Assembly (NCBI GenBank): GCA_016792845.1
Contig: JAEUKH010000022.1
Location: forward strand, 62,001 to 126,000
Source of the DNA: Myxococcales bacterium
GTDB taxonomy: Bacteria > Myxococcota_A > Polyangia > Polyangiales > Ga0077539
Reading direction: 5' to 3'
DNA length: 64,000 bases
In this document: in pieces, positions 17,035 to 25,286 of the stretch
Position numbering within the stretch: position 1 is the stretch's first letter
How the letters are laid out: each line of letters begins with the position of its first letter
Made by a program: the position numbers and the translations under genes
Notes under the pieces: generated by a model
The model's input: only the letters and a program-made list of their open reading frames with translations
Told to the model about the DNA's origin: nothing
Databases searched by the model: none

Positions 17035-18414
17035 CTAGAGCATGATGAGGTCGTCGGCCTCTTCCGAAGGGGCGGCGAGCACGTCGAGCAGCTCTTCTTC
17101 GCGCGAGACCGCGAGCTCATAGAGCGAGGCCAGGAGGGTCGGGTGACCGCGCACGACGGTGAGAAAGTGATCGGGGCGCAAGACCAGGGCGACGGTGGCT
17201 TCGAGCGCGATCACCGTCGCGTTGGTGGGCCGGCGCAGCACCACTGAGATTTCGCCCACGCAGCCCCCCGCGCCGATGCGCCCCACGACGAGGTTGGCGT
17301 CGCCCTCTTGGCGGTGCACCTCGACCTCGCCCGAGGCCAGGAGGAACAGCCCCGCGGCCTCGGTGTCTTGCGTAAACAGCGTCTCGCCCGCCGCGAAGAC
17401 GCGGGTCTCGAAGGCCTCGGCGAGGGGCCCGCGCTCGCTGCTCGGCACGGCCTTCAAGAGCGGCGCGGTGCGCAGGAGGTTCTCGACCAGTCGGCGGCGG
17501 CCCCAGGCCAGGAGCACCTCGCCGAGGGCGGGGCTCTCGGCCACGGCGGCCTCGAGGGCCTCGCGTTCGGCCTCCAAGAGCAGCGTCGCGCGGGTCGAGA
17601 GCGCGCTCGCGGCGCGGGGCGCGGCGGTCAAGAGGGCCATCTCGCCGAGCACGGCCTCGGCGCCCAAGACCGCGAGCTCGTCGAGCTCATCGGGCAGGGG
17701 GTGACGCTCCTTCACCGCGGCGTCGACGATCTTCAGCGACGGCCGCGCCCGCGCGATGCGCACCTCCCCCCGCGCGACCACGTACACGCTGCTGCCGCGC
17801 TCGCCCTCGCGCAACACCGTCGCCCCTGGCGGCACGAGGCGCACCTCAAGCGTGCGGGCGAAGCGCACGAATTCGTCGCCGGTGAGCGAGGCCCAAAGGG
17901 CGTGCCGGCGGCGCACCGGGAGGCTCTCGGGTTGCGCCTCGCGGGCCGCCTCGACGAGCTTGCGGGCCTCGTTCATCAGCTCTTGGCGGGTGACCCCTTG
18001 CGAGAGCGCCTCGACCGGGGTGCTCGACAGCGGCGGCGGCGCGACGCTGAGATCAGAGCCCGCGCGCATCGCGTCTGACGAGAACACCGCGGCCAGCTCG
18101 CGAAGCGCCGACTCGTCGCCGCCCGAGAGCCGCAAGACGGCCACCGCCGAGGCGATGGCGTGCGAGCTCTGGCCCTGGATGGCCAAGGCCCGGGCCGCGG
18201 TCGAGAAGGCCATCCGCGCGAGGTGCATGTTGCCCAAGGCCACCGCCGCACGCCCCACCACGTCGAGCGCCGCAGCCCCCGCGCCCACATCGGTCAAGGC
18301 CGGAACGGCCCGTCGCAAGCACCCCTCGGGGTCGTTCTGACTCAGCGCCGCGAGCGCGAGGTCAAGGGCATCGGTCGGCGCCAGCGGGCGGGCTCTTTTG
18401 TTCGATTTGCTCAT
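17035..18414 (-). CDS. Protein with helical N terminus and two cyclic-nucleotide-binding domains
   Basis: 459 residues. The first 160 are TPR-like helices (DVVGRAAVALGNMHLARMAF and following). Two cNMP/CRP-type beta-roll domains come next: about 170-300 (VRLVPPGATVLREGERGSSV, VLGEMALLTAAPRAASALST) and 318-440 (VFAAGETLFTQDTEAAGLFL, GGCVGEISVVLRRPTNATVI). The phosphate-binding cassettes keep G-E-M/I and R-A/P-T/A, so ligand binding is plausible. No DNA-binding helix or kinase follows, so it is likely a regulatory or scaffold protein. The C terminus is acidic. ATG at 18414 is favoured over a Ser/Ala-rich upstream extension. Confidence 0.75.
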   Translation of the reverse strand: MSKSNKRARPLAPTDALDLALAALSQNDPEGCLRRAVPALTDVGAGAAALDVVGRAAVALGNMHLARMAFSTAARALAIQGQSSHAIASAVAVLRLSGGDESALRELAAVFSSDAMRAGSDLSVAPPPLSSTPVEALSQGVTRQELMNEARKLVEAAREAQPESLPVRRRHALWASLTGDEFVRFARTLEVRLVPPGATVLREGERGSSVYVVARGEVRIARARPSLKIVDAAVKERHPLPDELDELAVLGAEAVLGEMALLTAAPRAASALSTRATLLLEAEREALEAAVAESPALGEVLLAWGRRRLVENLLRTAPLLKAVPSSERGPLAEAFETRVFAAGETLFTQDTEAAGLFLLASGEVEVHRQEGDANLVVGRIGAGGCVGEISVVLRRPTNATVIALEATVALVLRPDHFLTVVRGHPTLLASLYELAVSREEELLDVLAAPSEEADDLIML

Positions 18415-18446
18415 GGTCGCGAAGGGCGCGACTGTACACGCATCTT

Positions 18447-18475
18447 TTGCTTCGTTCGAGCGAGGCGCGTACCGT
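18447..18475 (+). promoter_or_regulatory. Candidate promoter of the HExxH lipoprotein gene
   Basis: TTGCTT at 18447-18452, a 17-base spacer and TACCGT at 18470-18475. The GTG start is at 18482, exactly where transcription would begin, so the message should be leaderless. Confidence 0.45.
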
Positions 18476-18481
18476 CGACGG

Positions 18482-19891
18482 GTGAAGTGTGCGCTGCGAA
18501 CGGCACTGGCCTTGTGCCTCGGGTTGGGCCCCGCCTGCAAACAACCTGGCACCTCGGCGGCGCCCACCGTCGCGACGCCCCCCACGACCCGTGACGCCGC
18601 CGCGCCCGCGGTCGATGCCCCGCGTCGCGCCGATGCGGCCGCAGGGGGCGCAGACCCGGCCCTCGAAGCGCAGCTCGGGCGCCTCGCCGACAGCCTCACC
18701 GCGCAGGTCGCCGAGGTGCGCCACCTGGCCGTGCGCGGGCCCATCGCCCGCGGGGTGATGAACCGCGAGGCCATCGTCGCGCGGCTCCGGGCGCGCACCG
18801 CCGAAGAGTACCCGCCCGGCGAGGTCGCGCGCGAGGGCGAGATGCTCACCCGGCTCGGGCTCCTGCCCGAAGGCTTCGCGTACGAGCAAAACCTCTACGA
18901 CCTCCTCGAAGAGCAGGTGCTGGGCTTCTACGATCCGGCCCTGCGCAGGCTCTTCATCGCAGACTGGGTGCCCGAGCAGGTTCAGTCGACCACGATGGTG
19001 CACGAGCTCACCCACGCCCTTCAAGACCAGCATTTTCAGATCGCGCGCTTCGTCCACCACGCCCAGGGCCGCGGCGACGCCCAGACCGCCGGCATGGCCG
19101 TGCTCGAAGGCGACGCCACCGCGGCGATGCTCGAATTCGCCCTGCACCCCAACGGGCGCACCATCACCGAGGCGCCCGAGGTGGTGGCGATGATCCTCCA
19201 GCAGCTCGAGTCGAGCCAGCAGCCGCGCATCGCCGCGGCCCCGAGGGCGATCCGCGAGACGCTGCTCTTCCCCTACCTGGCGGGGCTCTCGATGGTGGTG
19301 TCGACCCTGCGGCGCGAGGGCTGGGAGGGCGTCGACGCGCTCTTGCGCAGGCCCCCCGAGAGCACCGAGCAGGTCTTGCACGAGGCCAGGCGCCTCGCCC
19401 GTGAGGCGCCCGTCGCGGTGCCCGCCGCGGTGCCCGCCGCCCTCGCCGCACGCTACGAACGCGTCTACTTCGATGTGATGGGCGAGCTCGGGGCCCAACA
19501 GTTCTTCAAAGTCAGCCTCTCCGACGCCCGCAGCGAGAGCGCCGCCGAGGGGTGGGGCGGCGACTGCGCGATGCTCCTTCGCCCGCGCGGCGCCGACGAC
19601 GCTGGCACCGCCCGCGACGCCCTCGTCTGGATCGTCGCCCTCGACCGCGGCGCCGCCCCTCGACGGCCCGACGCCGAGGCCGAAGAGTTCGCCCAGGCCG
19701 CCGCCGAGGTGCTGGGGCGGCGGTACGTCGACCGCCCCACCGCGCGCATCGCGGGCGCCCTCGCGGCCCGCAGGCCCACGCCCGACACGGTCTCGCTCGT
19801 GGCGCGGGTCGGCCAGCGGGTGCTCTTCGCCGACCGCATCGCCGCCGACCTCGCCGCCGACCTCGCCGCCTCGGCCCTCAGCCCCCGCTAG
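18482..19891 (+). CDS. Exported HExxH metallopeptidase-like lipoprotein
   Basis: 469 residues. A hydrophobic signal (LRTALALCLGLGPAC) with Cys at about 19 suggests a lipoprotein, and an Ala/Pro/Thr linker follows. The core contains YDLLEEQVLGFYDPALRRLF, then MVHELTHALQDQHF with the zinc-type HELTH (174-178) and EGDATAAMLEFAL downstream, where the Glu may be the third zinc ligand. This resembles uncharacterised myxobacterial gluzincin-like proteins; a real protease activity is inferred. The GTG start is supported by the promoter placed 6 bases upstream. The C terminus is Ala-rich. Confidence 0.65.
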   Translation: MKCALRTALALCLGLGPACKQPGTSAAPTVATPPTTRDAAAPAVDAPRRADAAAGGADPALEAQLGRLADSLTAQVAEVRHLAVRGPIARGVMNREAIVARLRARTAEEYPPGEVAREGEMLTRLGLLPEGFAYEQNLYDLLEEQVLGFYDPALRRLFIADWVPEQVQSTTMVHELTHALQDQHFQIARFVHHAQGRGDAQTAGMAVLEGDATAAMLEFALHPNGRTITEAPEVVAMILQQLESSQQPRIAAAPRAIRETLLFPYLAGLSMVVSTLRREGWEGVDALLRRPPESTEQVLHEARRLAREAPVAVPAAVPAALAARYERVYFDVMGELGAQQFFKVSLSDARSESAAEGWGGDCAMLLRPRGADDAGTARDALVWIVALDRGAAPRRPDAEAEEFAQAAAEVLGRRYVDRPTARIAGALAARRPTPDTVSLVARVGQRVLFADRIAADLAADLAASALSPR

Positions 19892-19971
19892 AGACGCGAG
19901 CACGCAGCCAGGCCGACCGGGCCACCGCCGCAAGGTGAAGGGCGCCAGACCGCCCGCGCCGCTGGACGGGG

Positions 19972-20014
19972 GGCCACCCCTTGGCCACCCTTTGGCCACC
20001 CCAAGGGGCCACCC
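19972..20014 (+). repeat. Four phased GGCCACCC repeats with a nested inverted repeat
   Basis: GGCCACCC occurs at 19972-19979, 19983-19990, 19994-20001 and 20007-20014, spaced 11, 11 and 13 bases, i.e. close to one helical turn. CCCCTTGG (19977-19984) and CCAAGGGG (20001-20008) form an inverted repeat across it. It lies between the lipoprotein stop and the radC start and could be a protein-binding array or a terminator-like hairpin. Confidence 0.7.
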
Positions 20015-20083
20015 TGCATCTCTGTAACCCATTGAAATGACACGAACATGCAGCTGGTACGCCCCGCGCTTGGTGGGGCCGCC

Positions 20084-20797
20084 ATGAACCCCAACGCCCT
20101 CTCTCGCGCCCCCCTCGACGACCCCCACGCCAGGGTGCGTCGGGTCGGAGTTGACCTCCTCTCAGACGCCGAAGTGCTCGCCCTGGCCATCGGCCCCGCC
20201 CATCGCGAGCCCTCGCCGTACGCGGCCGCCGTCGCGCTCCTCGACGAGCACGGCGGCCTCGCGGGGCTCATGCGCGGCTCGATCGGTTCGCTCGCTCCGA
20301 GTCTCGGGGCGCGACGTGCGGCGCGGCTCCTCGCGGCGCTCGAGCTCTGTCGCAGGGCCCGCGAACAGCCCTTGCAGTACCTCCGGCGGTGCCTGAGCTC
20401 GCGCGAGGTGGTGGCGGCCTTCGGGCCGAGGCTCCGCGCGGCCACCGAGGAGTGCGTCGTGGTGGTGGTGCTCGACGCGCGGCAGCGGGTGTTGGCCGAG
20501 CGGGTGGTGGCCCGAGGGCCCATCAGCGCCGTCGCCGTCGGGATGCGCGAGGTGTTCTCGCTGGTCGTACGCGAGGGCGGGGCGGGCGTGGTGGTGCTGC
20601 ACAACCACCCGTCGGGAGACCCGCGCCCGAGCGAGGCCGACCTGCGCTTCACCCGGGGGCTCCACGACGCGTGCCTCTGCCTCGACATGCTCTTGCTCGA
20701 TCACATCGTGGTGGCCCGAGAGGGGTATTTCTCCTTCCGCGACAGCGGGCTCCTCGGGCGCGACGGGGTCAACGATGACGGCGAGAAGAGCCGATGA
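20084..20797 (+). CDS. radC: RadC-family JAB/MPN domain protein
   Basis: 237 residues. An N-terminal helix-hairpin-helix half (LLSDAEVLALAIG, then GLAGLMRGSIGSLAPSLGAR) leads into a JAB1/MPN metalloprotease fold with ATEECVVVVVLD, VLHNHPSGDPRPSEAD (zinc ligands H173 and H175) and DHIVVAREGYFSFRDSG at the end. RadC proteins carry a complete JAMM motif but have no settled biochemical role; older links to DNA repair are disputed. ATG at 20084 has GGTGGGG upstream and matches the family start; an in-frame ATG at 20048 is also possible. The GGCCACCC array lies just upstream. Confidence 0.85.
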   Translation: MNPNALSRAPLDDPHARVRRVGVDLLSDAEVLALAIGPAHREPSPYAAAVALLDEHGGLAGLMRGSIGSLAPSLGARRAARLLAALELCRRAREQPLQYLRRCLSSREVVAAFGPRLRAATEECVVVVVLDARQRVLAERVVARGPISAVAVGMREVFSLVVREGGAGVVVLHNHPSGDPRPSEADLRFTRGLHDACLCLDMLLLDHIVVAREGYFSFRDSGLLGRDGVNDDGEKSR

Positions 20798-20949
20798 AAA
20801 TCACGCTCTTGCTCTTGCTCCTGGGCGCCTCGGCGAGGCCCCGCGGGGAGCTCCCTGAGCGGCCTCTCGGCGAGCGCGGGCGGGTGCTCGGGCACCCGGG
20901 GGTGGGTCGAATTGCGAGGCCGGTTGTCGAATTCGACCCCGGTGAGTGC

Positions 20950-20978
20950 TTGACACCGTGCTCGCGCCGTGTTTGTGT
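20950..20978 (+). promoter_or_regulatory. Promoter of the rpmH-rnpA-yidD-yidC operon
   Basis: A perfect TTGACA at 20950-20955, a 17-base spacer and TTGTGT at 20973-20978, then GAGGAGGA before the rpmH start. It is the only consensus -35 in this neighbourhood. Confidence 0.55.
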
Positions 20979-21005
20979 CCGCGCCCCAGTTCGAGGAGGA
21001 TTTCC

Positions 21006-21155
21006 GTGAAGCGCACGTACCAGCCCAGCCGCATCCACCGTCTTCGCACCCATGGCTTCCGTGCCCGGATGGCGACCGCCGGTGGGCGCACGGTGCTCAA
21101 GAATCGTCGTGCCAAGGGCCGCAAGCGGCTCTCGGTGTCGACTTACAAGAAGTGA
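21006..21155 (+). CDS. rpmH: 50S ribosomal protein bL34
   Basis: 49 residues with the invariant bL34 sequence start [20 protein letters not shown] and the basic tail GRKRLSV. The GTG start has GAGGAGGA 6 bases upstream. It heads the classic rpmH-rnpA-yidD-yidC-jag operon. The dnaA gene that often lies divergently beside rpmH is not present; radC is there instead. Confidence 0.97.
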   Translation: MKRTYQPSRIHRLRTHGFRARMATAGGRTVLKNRRAKGRKRLSVSTYKK

Positions 21156-21179
21156 TCGCCGTCGGCGCTCGTCCGTGAC

Positions 21180-21566
21180 GTGGGCTTCACGTTTCCAAAG
21201 TCACGACGGCTGTTGAAGCGTGATGAGTTCTTGCATGCCCAACGTGATGCTTTCCGGCGTCACGCTGGGCATTTGCTTATTTTAAGCCAGCGCCGCCCTG
21301 ACGACGGGCCCTCGCGTCTCGGCCTCGTGACCAGCCGCAAGATGGGCAACGCCGTCCACCGCAACCGGTTTCGCCGCGTGCTGCGCGAGTTCTTCAGGTT
21401 GAACCCTGCGCTCTTTGCACAGGGTGTTGACTGGGTGGTGATCGCAAAAGAGGGGGCGGGGGCCCTTGCCTCGGGGCAGATCCGTGACGAAGTACGGGCC
21501 GCCCTCCAACGTCGTCCGAAGGGCAGTGTGCGTCCGCCGTCGGCGGGCGACGCGCCGACCTCGTGA
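21180..21566 (+). CDS. rnpA: Ribonuclease P protein component
   Basis: 128 residues; the basic protein cofactor that helps RNase P RNA cleave pre-tRNA leaders. [19 protein letters not shown] is the N-terminal hallmark, and the RNR signature appears as [20 protein letters not shown]. The usual [10 protein letters not shown] strand follows. GTG start; 24 bases separate it from rpmH. The C-terminal 20 residues form a Pro/Ser-rich tail beyond the usual end. Confidence 0.95.
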   Translation: MGFTFPKSRRLLKRDEFLHAQRDAFRRHAGHLLILSQRRPDDGPSRLGLVTSRKMGNAVHRNRFRRVLREFFRLNPALFAQGVDWVVIAKEGAGALASGQIRDEVRAALQRRPKGSVRPPSAGDAPTS

Positions 21567-21594
21567 CGGCGGGTTGAAGGGTCTGCGCCCGGTG

Positions 21595-21852
21595 ATGCGA
21601 GCCATCCTGTTGTCGCTACTGCGATTCTACCGCGCGGCGATCTCGCCGTGGCTCGGCAATGTCTGTCGCTTCGAGCCTTCGTGTTCGCGCTACGCCACCG
21701 CCTGCATCGAGCGTCACGGCGCGCTCTCGGGGAGCTGGCTGACGGTCAAACGTCTGTCGCGTTGCCATCCGTTTCATCCTGGTGGATACGACCCGCCACC
21801 CGAGACCCTCAAGAAGACCCCGACGCCGCTGCGCGGGGGGCCACACCCATGA
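21595..21852 (+). CDS. yidD: Membrane protein insertion efficiency factor YidD
   Basis: 85 residues. [20 protein letters not shown] followed by [14 protein letters not shown] and [14 protein letters not shown] are the conserved YidD blocks with their Cys residues. It helps YidC insert inner-membrane proteins. ATG at 21595 was chosen; a GTG at 21592 is equally possible with GAAGGG upstream. Its stop overlaps the yidC start as ATGA, implying translational coupling. The gene is omitted by many callers because of its size. Confidence 0.9.
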   Translation: MRAILLSLLRFYRAAISPWLGNVCRFEPSCSRYATACIERHGALSGSWLTVKRLSRCHPFHPGGYDPPPETLKKTPTPLRGGPHP

Positions 21853-23564
21853 ACAACACTCTGCGGAATTTTCTGCTCTTTCTGGCCGTCGGGGCCTTTG
21901 TCTACTTCGCGTTCTTGCGCAAACCCGAGCGCCCCAACGCGGGGCGCATCGCCCAAGAGAACCCGCCCCCCACGGCCGAGAATCGCCCTGCGGCCCGCAC
22001 CTTCCGCGTGCGCACGCCCCTCACCGACGGGGCCCACGCGGGGCTCGACGCGCGCATCACCACGCGCTCGGGCGCCCTCGACGGGCTCTGGCTCGAAGGC
22101 GGCCAGTTCGCCCAGGCGTCGCCGCCCCTCGACCCGCAGAGCGGCCGCCCCGCGAGCGACCGCCGGCTGAACCTCGCGACCACCTACCGCGAAGAGCTCT
22201 TGCCGCTCCGGGCGCAGCTCCGGGTGCGCCGCGGCGAGCAATCGGTGGTGCCCGACTACCCCGACTTCGAGGGCCGTCAGGTGAGCGATCGCGAGGTCGA
22301 GCTCACCTGGCGCGGCAACGATTTCGAGGTGACCCGCACCTTCCGCAGCGACCGCCCCTTTGTGCTCCAGGTCGACACCCGGGTGCGCAACCTCGGCGGC
22401 CCGGTGACGCTCGAATACAGCCTCCCGCTCTACCACTGGGCGACCCGCGAAGAAGAGTCGGTGAGCATCTTCCGCCGCTCGTGGCAGGTCTCCGAGGGCA
22501 CCTGTCGGCACGGGGGCGAGCTCTACCGCGAGGGGCGCGACAAGCTCCTCGAGCGCCGCGGCAACGAGGTCTTCCCGGGCAACGCGGCCTTTGTCAGCGT
22601 GAGCAACCTGTACTTCGCGATGGCCCTCGTGCCGCGCGGCAACACCGAGACCAGCTGTCGCCTCTTCGCCGAAGACCGCCCCAACAGCGACAGCCCCACG
22701 GGCTCGATCTACTCGGGCTCGCTCGCCTGGCCGCGCACGACGCTGCAACAGGGCGAGACCCAGAGCTACGGCGCGACCGCGTTCTTTGGGCCGAAAGAAG
22801 AGCACATCCTCGCGGCCGCGGTCGACGACGGGCGCCTCAAAGACACGGTCAACCTGGGCTTCTTCGCGTTCATCGCGCGGCAGCTCGTGCGCTTCCTGCG
22901 CTTCCTCCACGGGCTCACGGGCAACTGGGGCGTGGCCATCATCTTGTTGACCGTGTGCATCCGCATGGCGCTCTTGCCGCTCCTCGCGCGCAGCATGAAG
23001 TCGATGGCGATGATGCAGAAGGTCAAGCCCGAGATCGACGAGATCAACGCCAAGTTCGCCGACAACAACGAGGCCAAGACCCTCGCCACGATGGAGCTGT
23101 ACAAGCGCGAGGGCATCAACCCCCTCTCGGGGTGCCTGCCGCAGCTGGCGCAGCTCCCGATCTGGTGGGCGCTCTATGCGACGCTCCAGACCTCGGTCGA
23201 GCTCTACCACGCGCCCTTCGCGCTCTGGTGGCGCGACCTCTCGGCGCCCGACCCGTACTACGTCTTGCCGCTGGTGCTGGGGGCGATGATGTTCCTCCAG
23301 CAGCGCGTGATGCCCCCCCAAGGGATGGACCCCGCGCAGGCGAAGATGATGACGTACTTCTTCCCGCTGTTTCTCACGGCGATCAGCCTCTTTCTGCCGG
23401 CGGGGTTGGCGCTCTACATGCTCGTGAACAGCCTTCTTGGCATCGTTCAACAGTGGTACACGAAGCAGCAGATGGATAAGCTCAAGGCCGCAGGCGCGGG
23501 CACCGGTGGCGGTCAGGGCATCGTGGTTCGTCCGGTGAGTGGAGACAGCAGTGGTAGCAAGTGA
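21849..23564 (+). CDS. yidC: Membrane protein insertase YidC
   Basis: 571 residues; inserts and folds inner-membrane proteins alone or with SecYEG. It has the proteobacterial layout: N-terminal helix ([20 protein letters not shown]), a large periplasmic beta-sandwich (about 45-350), then the conserved five-helix core. In the core [20 protein letters not shown] carries the functional Arg of the hydrophilic groove, and [40 protein letters not shown] and [13 protein letters not shown] follow. ATG at 21849 overlaps the yidD stop. The jag start lies inside its last codons. Confidence 0.97.
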   Translation: MNNTLRNFLLFLAVGAFVYFAFLRKPERPNAGRIAQENPPPTAENRPAARTFRVRTPLTDGAHAGLDARITTRSGALDGLWLEGGQFAQASPPLDPQSGRPASDRRLNLATTYREELLPLRAQLRVRRGEQSVVPDYPDFEGRQVSDREVELTWRGNDFEVTRTFRSDRPFVLQVDTRVRNLGGPVTLEYSLPLYHWATREEESVSIFRRSWQVSEGTCRHGGELYREGRDKLLERRGNEVFPGNAAFVSVSNLYFAMALVPRGNTETSCRLFAEDRPNSDSPTGSIYSGSLAWPRTTLQQGETQSYGATAFFGPKEEHILAAAVDDGRLKDTVNLGFFAFIARQLVRFLRFLHGLTGNWGVAIILLTVCIRMALLPLLARSMKSMAMMQKVKPEIDEINAKFADNNEAKTLATMELYKREGINPLSGCLPQLAQLPIWWALYATLQTSVELYHAPFALWWRDLSAPDPYYVLPLVLGAMMFLQQRVMPPQGMDPAQAKMMTYFFPLFLTAISLFLPAGLALYMLVNSLLGIVQQWYTKQQMDKLKAAGAGTGGGQGIVVRPVSGDSSGSK

Positions 23565-24057
23565 AACACGCCGTCCGGCCGATCCGAAGGCCGTCGAGGC
23601 GGGCAAGCGCTTCCTCAGCGCGACCTTGGGTCGCATGGGGCTCAAGGCCGATGTTGAAGTGCGCGACCACGAGGGCGACACCGTGCTCGCCGTGGTCGGG
23701 GCCGACGCCGCCCAGGTGGTGGGCAAGAAGGGCGCGACCCTCGACGCCCTCCAGCTCCTGGTGAACCGCGTCGCCTCGAAAGAGGTCGAAGGCGACCGGG
23801 CGGGGCTCATCGTCGACGCCGACGGGTACCGCGCGCGCCGCGAGAAAGACCTCACCACCATGGCCGAGCGCCTCGGCAAAAAATGCGTCACCGAGGGCAA
23901 GGTCATCGTCATGGATCCGATGCCTCCGCGCGAGCGCCGGGTCGTTCACATGGCCCTGGCCCGCTTCACCGGCGTCACCACCCGCAGCGAGGGTGAGGGC
24001 GAAGAGCGGCGCATCCAGATCATCCCGATGCCGCCGCCCGCCGCCCCGGCGCGGTGA
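23551..24057 (+). CDS. jag: KhpB/Jag-type RNA-binding protein (KH and R3H domains)
   Basis: 168 residues. A KH domain with AAQVVGKKGATLDALQLLVN (GxxG as GKKG) is followed by an R3H domain with MPPRERRVVHMALARF. The N-terminal Jag-N domain of Firmicute homologs is missing, as usual in proteobacteria-like genomes. It likely binds mRNA or tRNA and pairs with KhpA. GTG at 23551 is preferred for GGAG 6 bases upstream; an in-frame GTG at 23539 is also possible. It overlaps the yidC end by 14 bases and the next gene by GTGA. Confidence 0.9.
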   Translation: MVASETRRPADPKAVEAGKRFLSATLGRMGLKADVEVRDHEGDTVLAVVGADAAQVVGKKGATLDALQLLVNRVASKEVEGDRAGLIVDADGYRARREKDLTTMAERLGKKCVTEGKVIVMDPMPPRERRVVHMALARFTGVTTRSEGEGEERRIQIIPMPPPAAPAR

Positions 24058-24620
24058 TCGTCGTCGTCGACAACTACGACTCGTTCACCTTCAACCTCGT
24101 CCAGCTCTTGCGCGTGGTGGCCCCTGAGGGGCTCGACCTCCGGGTGGTCTACGCCGACCGGGTCGACCTCGCGACGCTCCTCGGCTGGGGGCCCTCGCAT
24201 GTGGTGCTCTCGCCCGGCCCGGGCGACCCGTCGCGGGCCGCGCTCTCGTGCGCGCTCTTGCGGGCGGTGACGGTGCCGACCCTCGGGGTCTGCCTCGGTC
24301 ACCAGTGCCTCGCCGCGGTCTCGGGCGCCACGGTGCGCCGCGGGGCCACGCCCGTGCACGGCAAGCAGTCGGTCATCACCCACGACGGGCGCGGGCTCTT
24401 CGCGGGCCTCTCGGGGCCCATGAAGGTCGCGCGCTACCACTCGCTGGTGGTCGATCCGCAGACGGTCTCTGAGCCGCTCTGCGTCACGGCCCTGAGCGAC
24501 GACGGCGTGGTGATGGGCCTTCGGCACCGCGGCCGCCCCTTGGAGGGCGTGCAGTTTCACCCCGAGTCGGTGCTCACTGAGGGGGGCGAGGCGCTCATCG
24601 CGAATTTTCTCGCGATGTAG
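24054..24620 (+). CDS. pabA: Glutamine amidotransferase subunit of anthranilate/aminodeoxychorismate synthase
   Basis: 188 residues of the class I glutaminase (TrpG/PabA) family, which frees ammonia from glutamine for the chorismate-aminating partner. Landmarks are VDNYDSFTFNLVQLL, LSPGPGDP, the nucleophile loop GVCLGHQCLAAV (C80), HGKQS, and the His-Glu pair in GVQFHPESVLTEGG. No trpE or pabB partner is in the window, so trpG versus pabA cannot be decided. The GTG start overlaps the jag stop as GTGA, making it part of the yidC operon, where mnmE would be more usual. Confidence 0.85.
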   Translation: MIVVVDNYDSFTFNLVQLLRVVAPEGLDLRVVYADRVDLATLLGWGPSHVVLSPGPGDPSRAALSCALLRAVTVPTLGVCLGHQCLAAVSGATVRRGATPVHGKQSVITHDGRGLFAGLSGPMKVARYHSLVVDPQTVSEPLCVTALSDDGVVMGLRHRGRPLEGVQFHPESVLTEGGEALIANFLAM

Positions 24621-24643
24621 AAGTACCTGAAATAAATCGAGAA

Positions 24644-25270
24644 TCAGTCCGCTGAGAGGAGCCGCCAGGCCGCGTCGACGAGGTGCGCCTCGACCCGCGC
24701 CTCGATGCCCTCGAGGTCGTCGCGGGCGCAGCCCACCAGCGGCGCGAGCTCGTCGGGCGGCTGCAACGCGTACCGGGCCGTGAGAAACACCATCGACTGA
24801 ATGCCCAGGTGAAGGCTCTCTGGCGAGCGCCCGAGCCGCGGGCCCAGAAAGGCGCTCACCGAAGGGAGCACCCCTTCGATCAAGAGCACCCGACCCGTGG
24901 CGGGGGTGCCGCCGCCGAAGAGGGCCGTGCGCACGAGGAGCCGCAAGATCACGGGCTCGCGACGGCCGAAGCGGTACGTCGTCTCGACCGCGCGGGCGAG
25001 GAGGGCGCGCGGGTCGTGGGCCTCGCCGAGGAGGCTCAGGAGGCTCTGGGCGAGCTCCTGGAGCGGCGCGTAGGCGTAGGCGACGCAGTGGTCGAAGAGG
25101 CCGTCTTTGCTGCCGAAATAGTGATTGAGGGTGGCCACCGTGACGCCCGCGGCGGCGGCGAGCTCGCGCACCGAGGTGCCGTCGAGGCCGTGGGCCGCGA
25201 AGAGCGCCGTGGCCGTCTTGAGGATGCGCTGCTGCGTGGCCGAAGCGTCAGCGTTCACCGGGCGGGGCAT
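24644..25270 (-). CDS. TetR-family transcriptional regulator
   Basis: 208 residues. The N-terminal helix-turn-helix is textbook TetR: QQRILKTATALFAAHGLDGT, SVRELAAAAGVTVATLNHYF and GSKDGLF (about 13-60). The remaining 145 residues are a helical ligand-binding domain of unknown specificity. It lies 16 bases downstream of the helical membrane-protein gene on the same strand and is separated from pabA by a short convergent gap. Its targets are unknown; the neighbouring 25287-26234 gene is the simplest guess. Confidence 0.85.
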   Translation of the reverse strand: MPRPVNADASATQQRILKTATALFAAHGLDGTSVRELAAAAGVTVATLNHYFGSKDGLFDHCVAYAYAPLQELAQSLLSLLGEAHDPRALLARAVETTYRFGRREPVILRLLVRTALFGGGTPATGRVLLIEGVLPSVSAFLGPRLGRSPESLHLGIQSMVFLTARYALQPPDELAPLVGCARDDLEGIEARVEAHLVDAAWRLLSAD

Positions 25271-25286
25271 GGGTGAAGCCCTCGGC

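Noticed and set aside
20798..21005. Possible replication origin next to rpmH
   Set aside because: No TTATCCACA-type boxes or AT-rich unwinding stretch, and no dnaA.
20794..21009. 71-codon frame starting in the radC stop (ATGA) with a Leu-rich beginning that looks like a signal peptide
   Set aside because: After the first 14 residues it turns into Arg/Pro/Gly-rich sequence and runs through the rpmH promoter and ribosome site; composition is non-coding.
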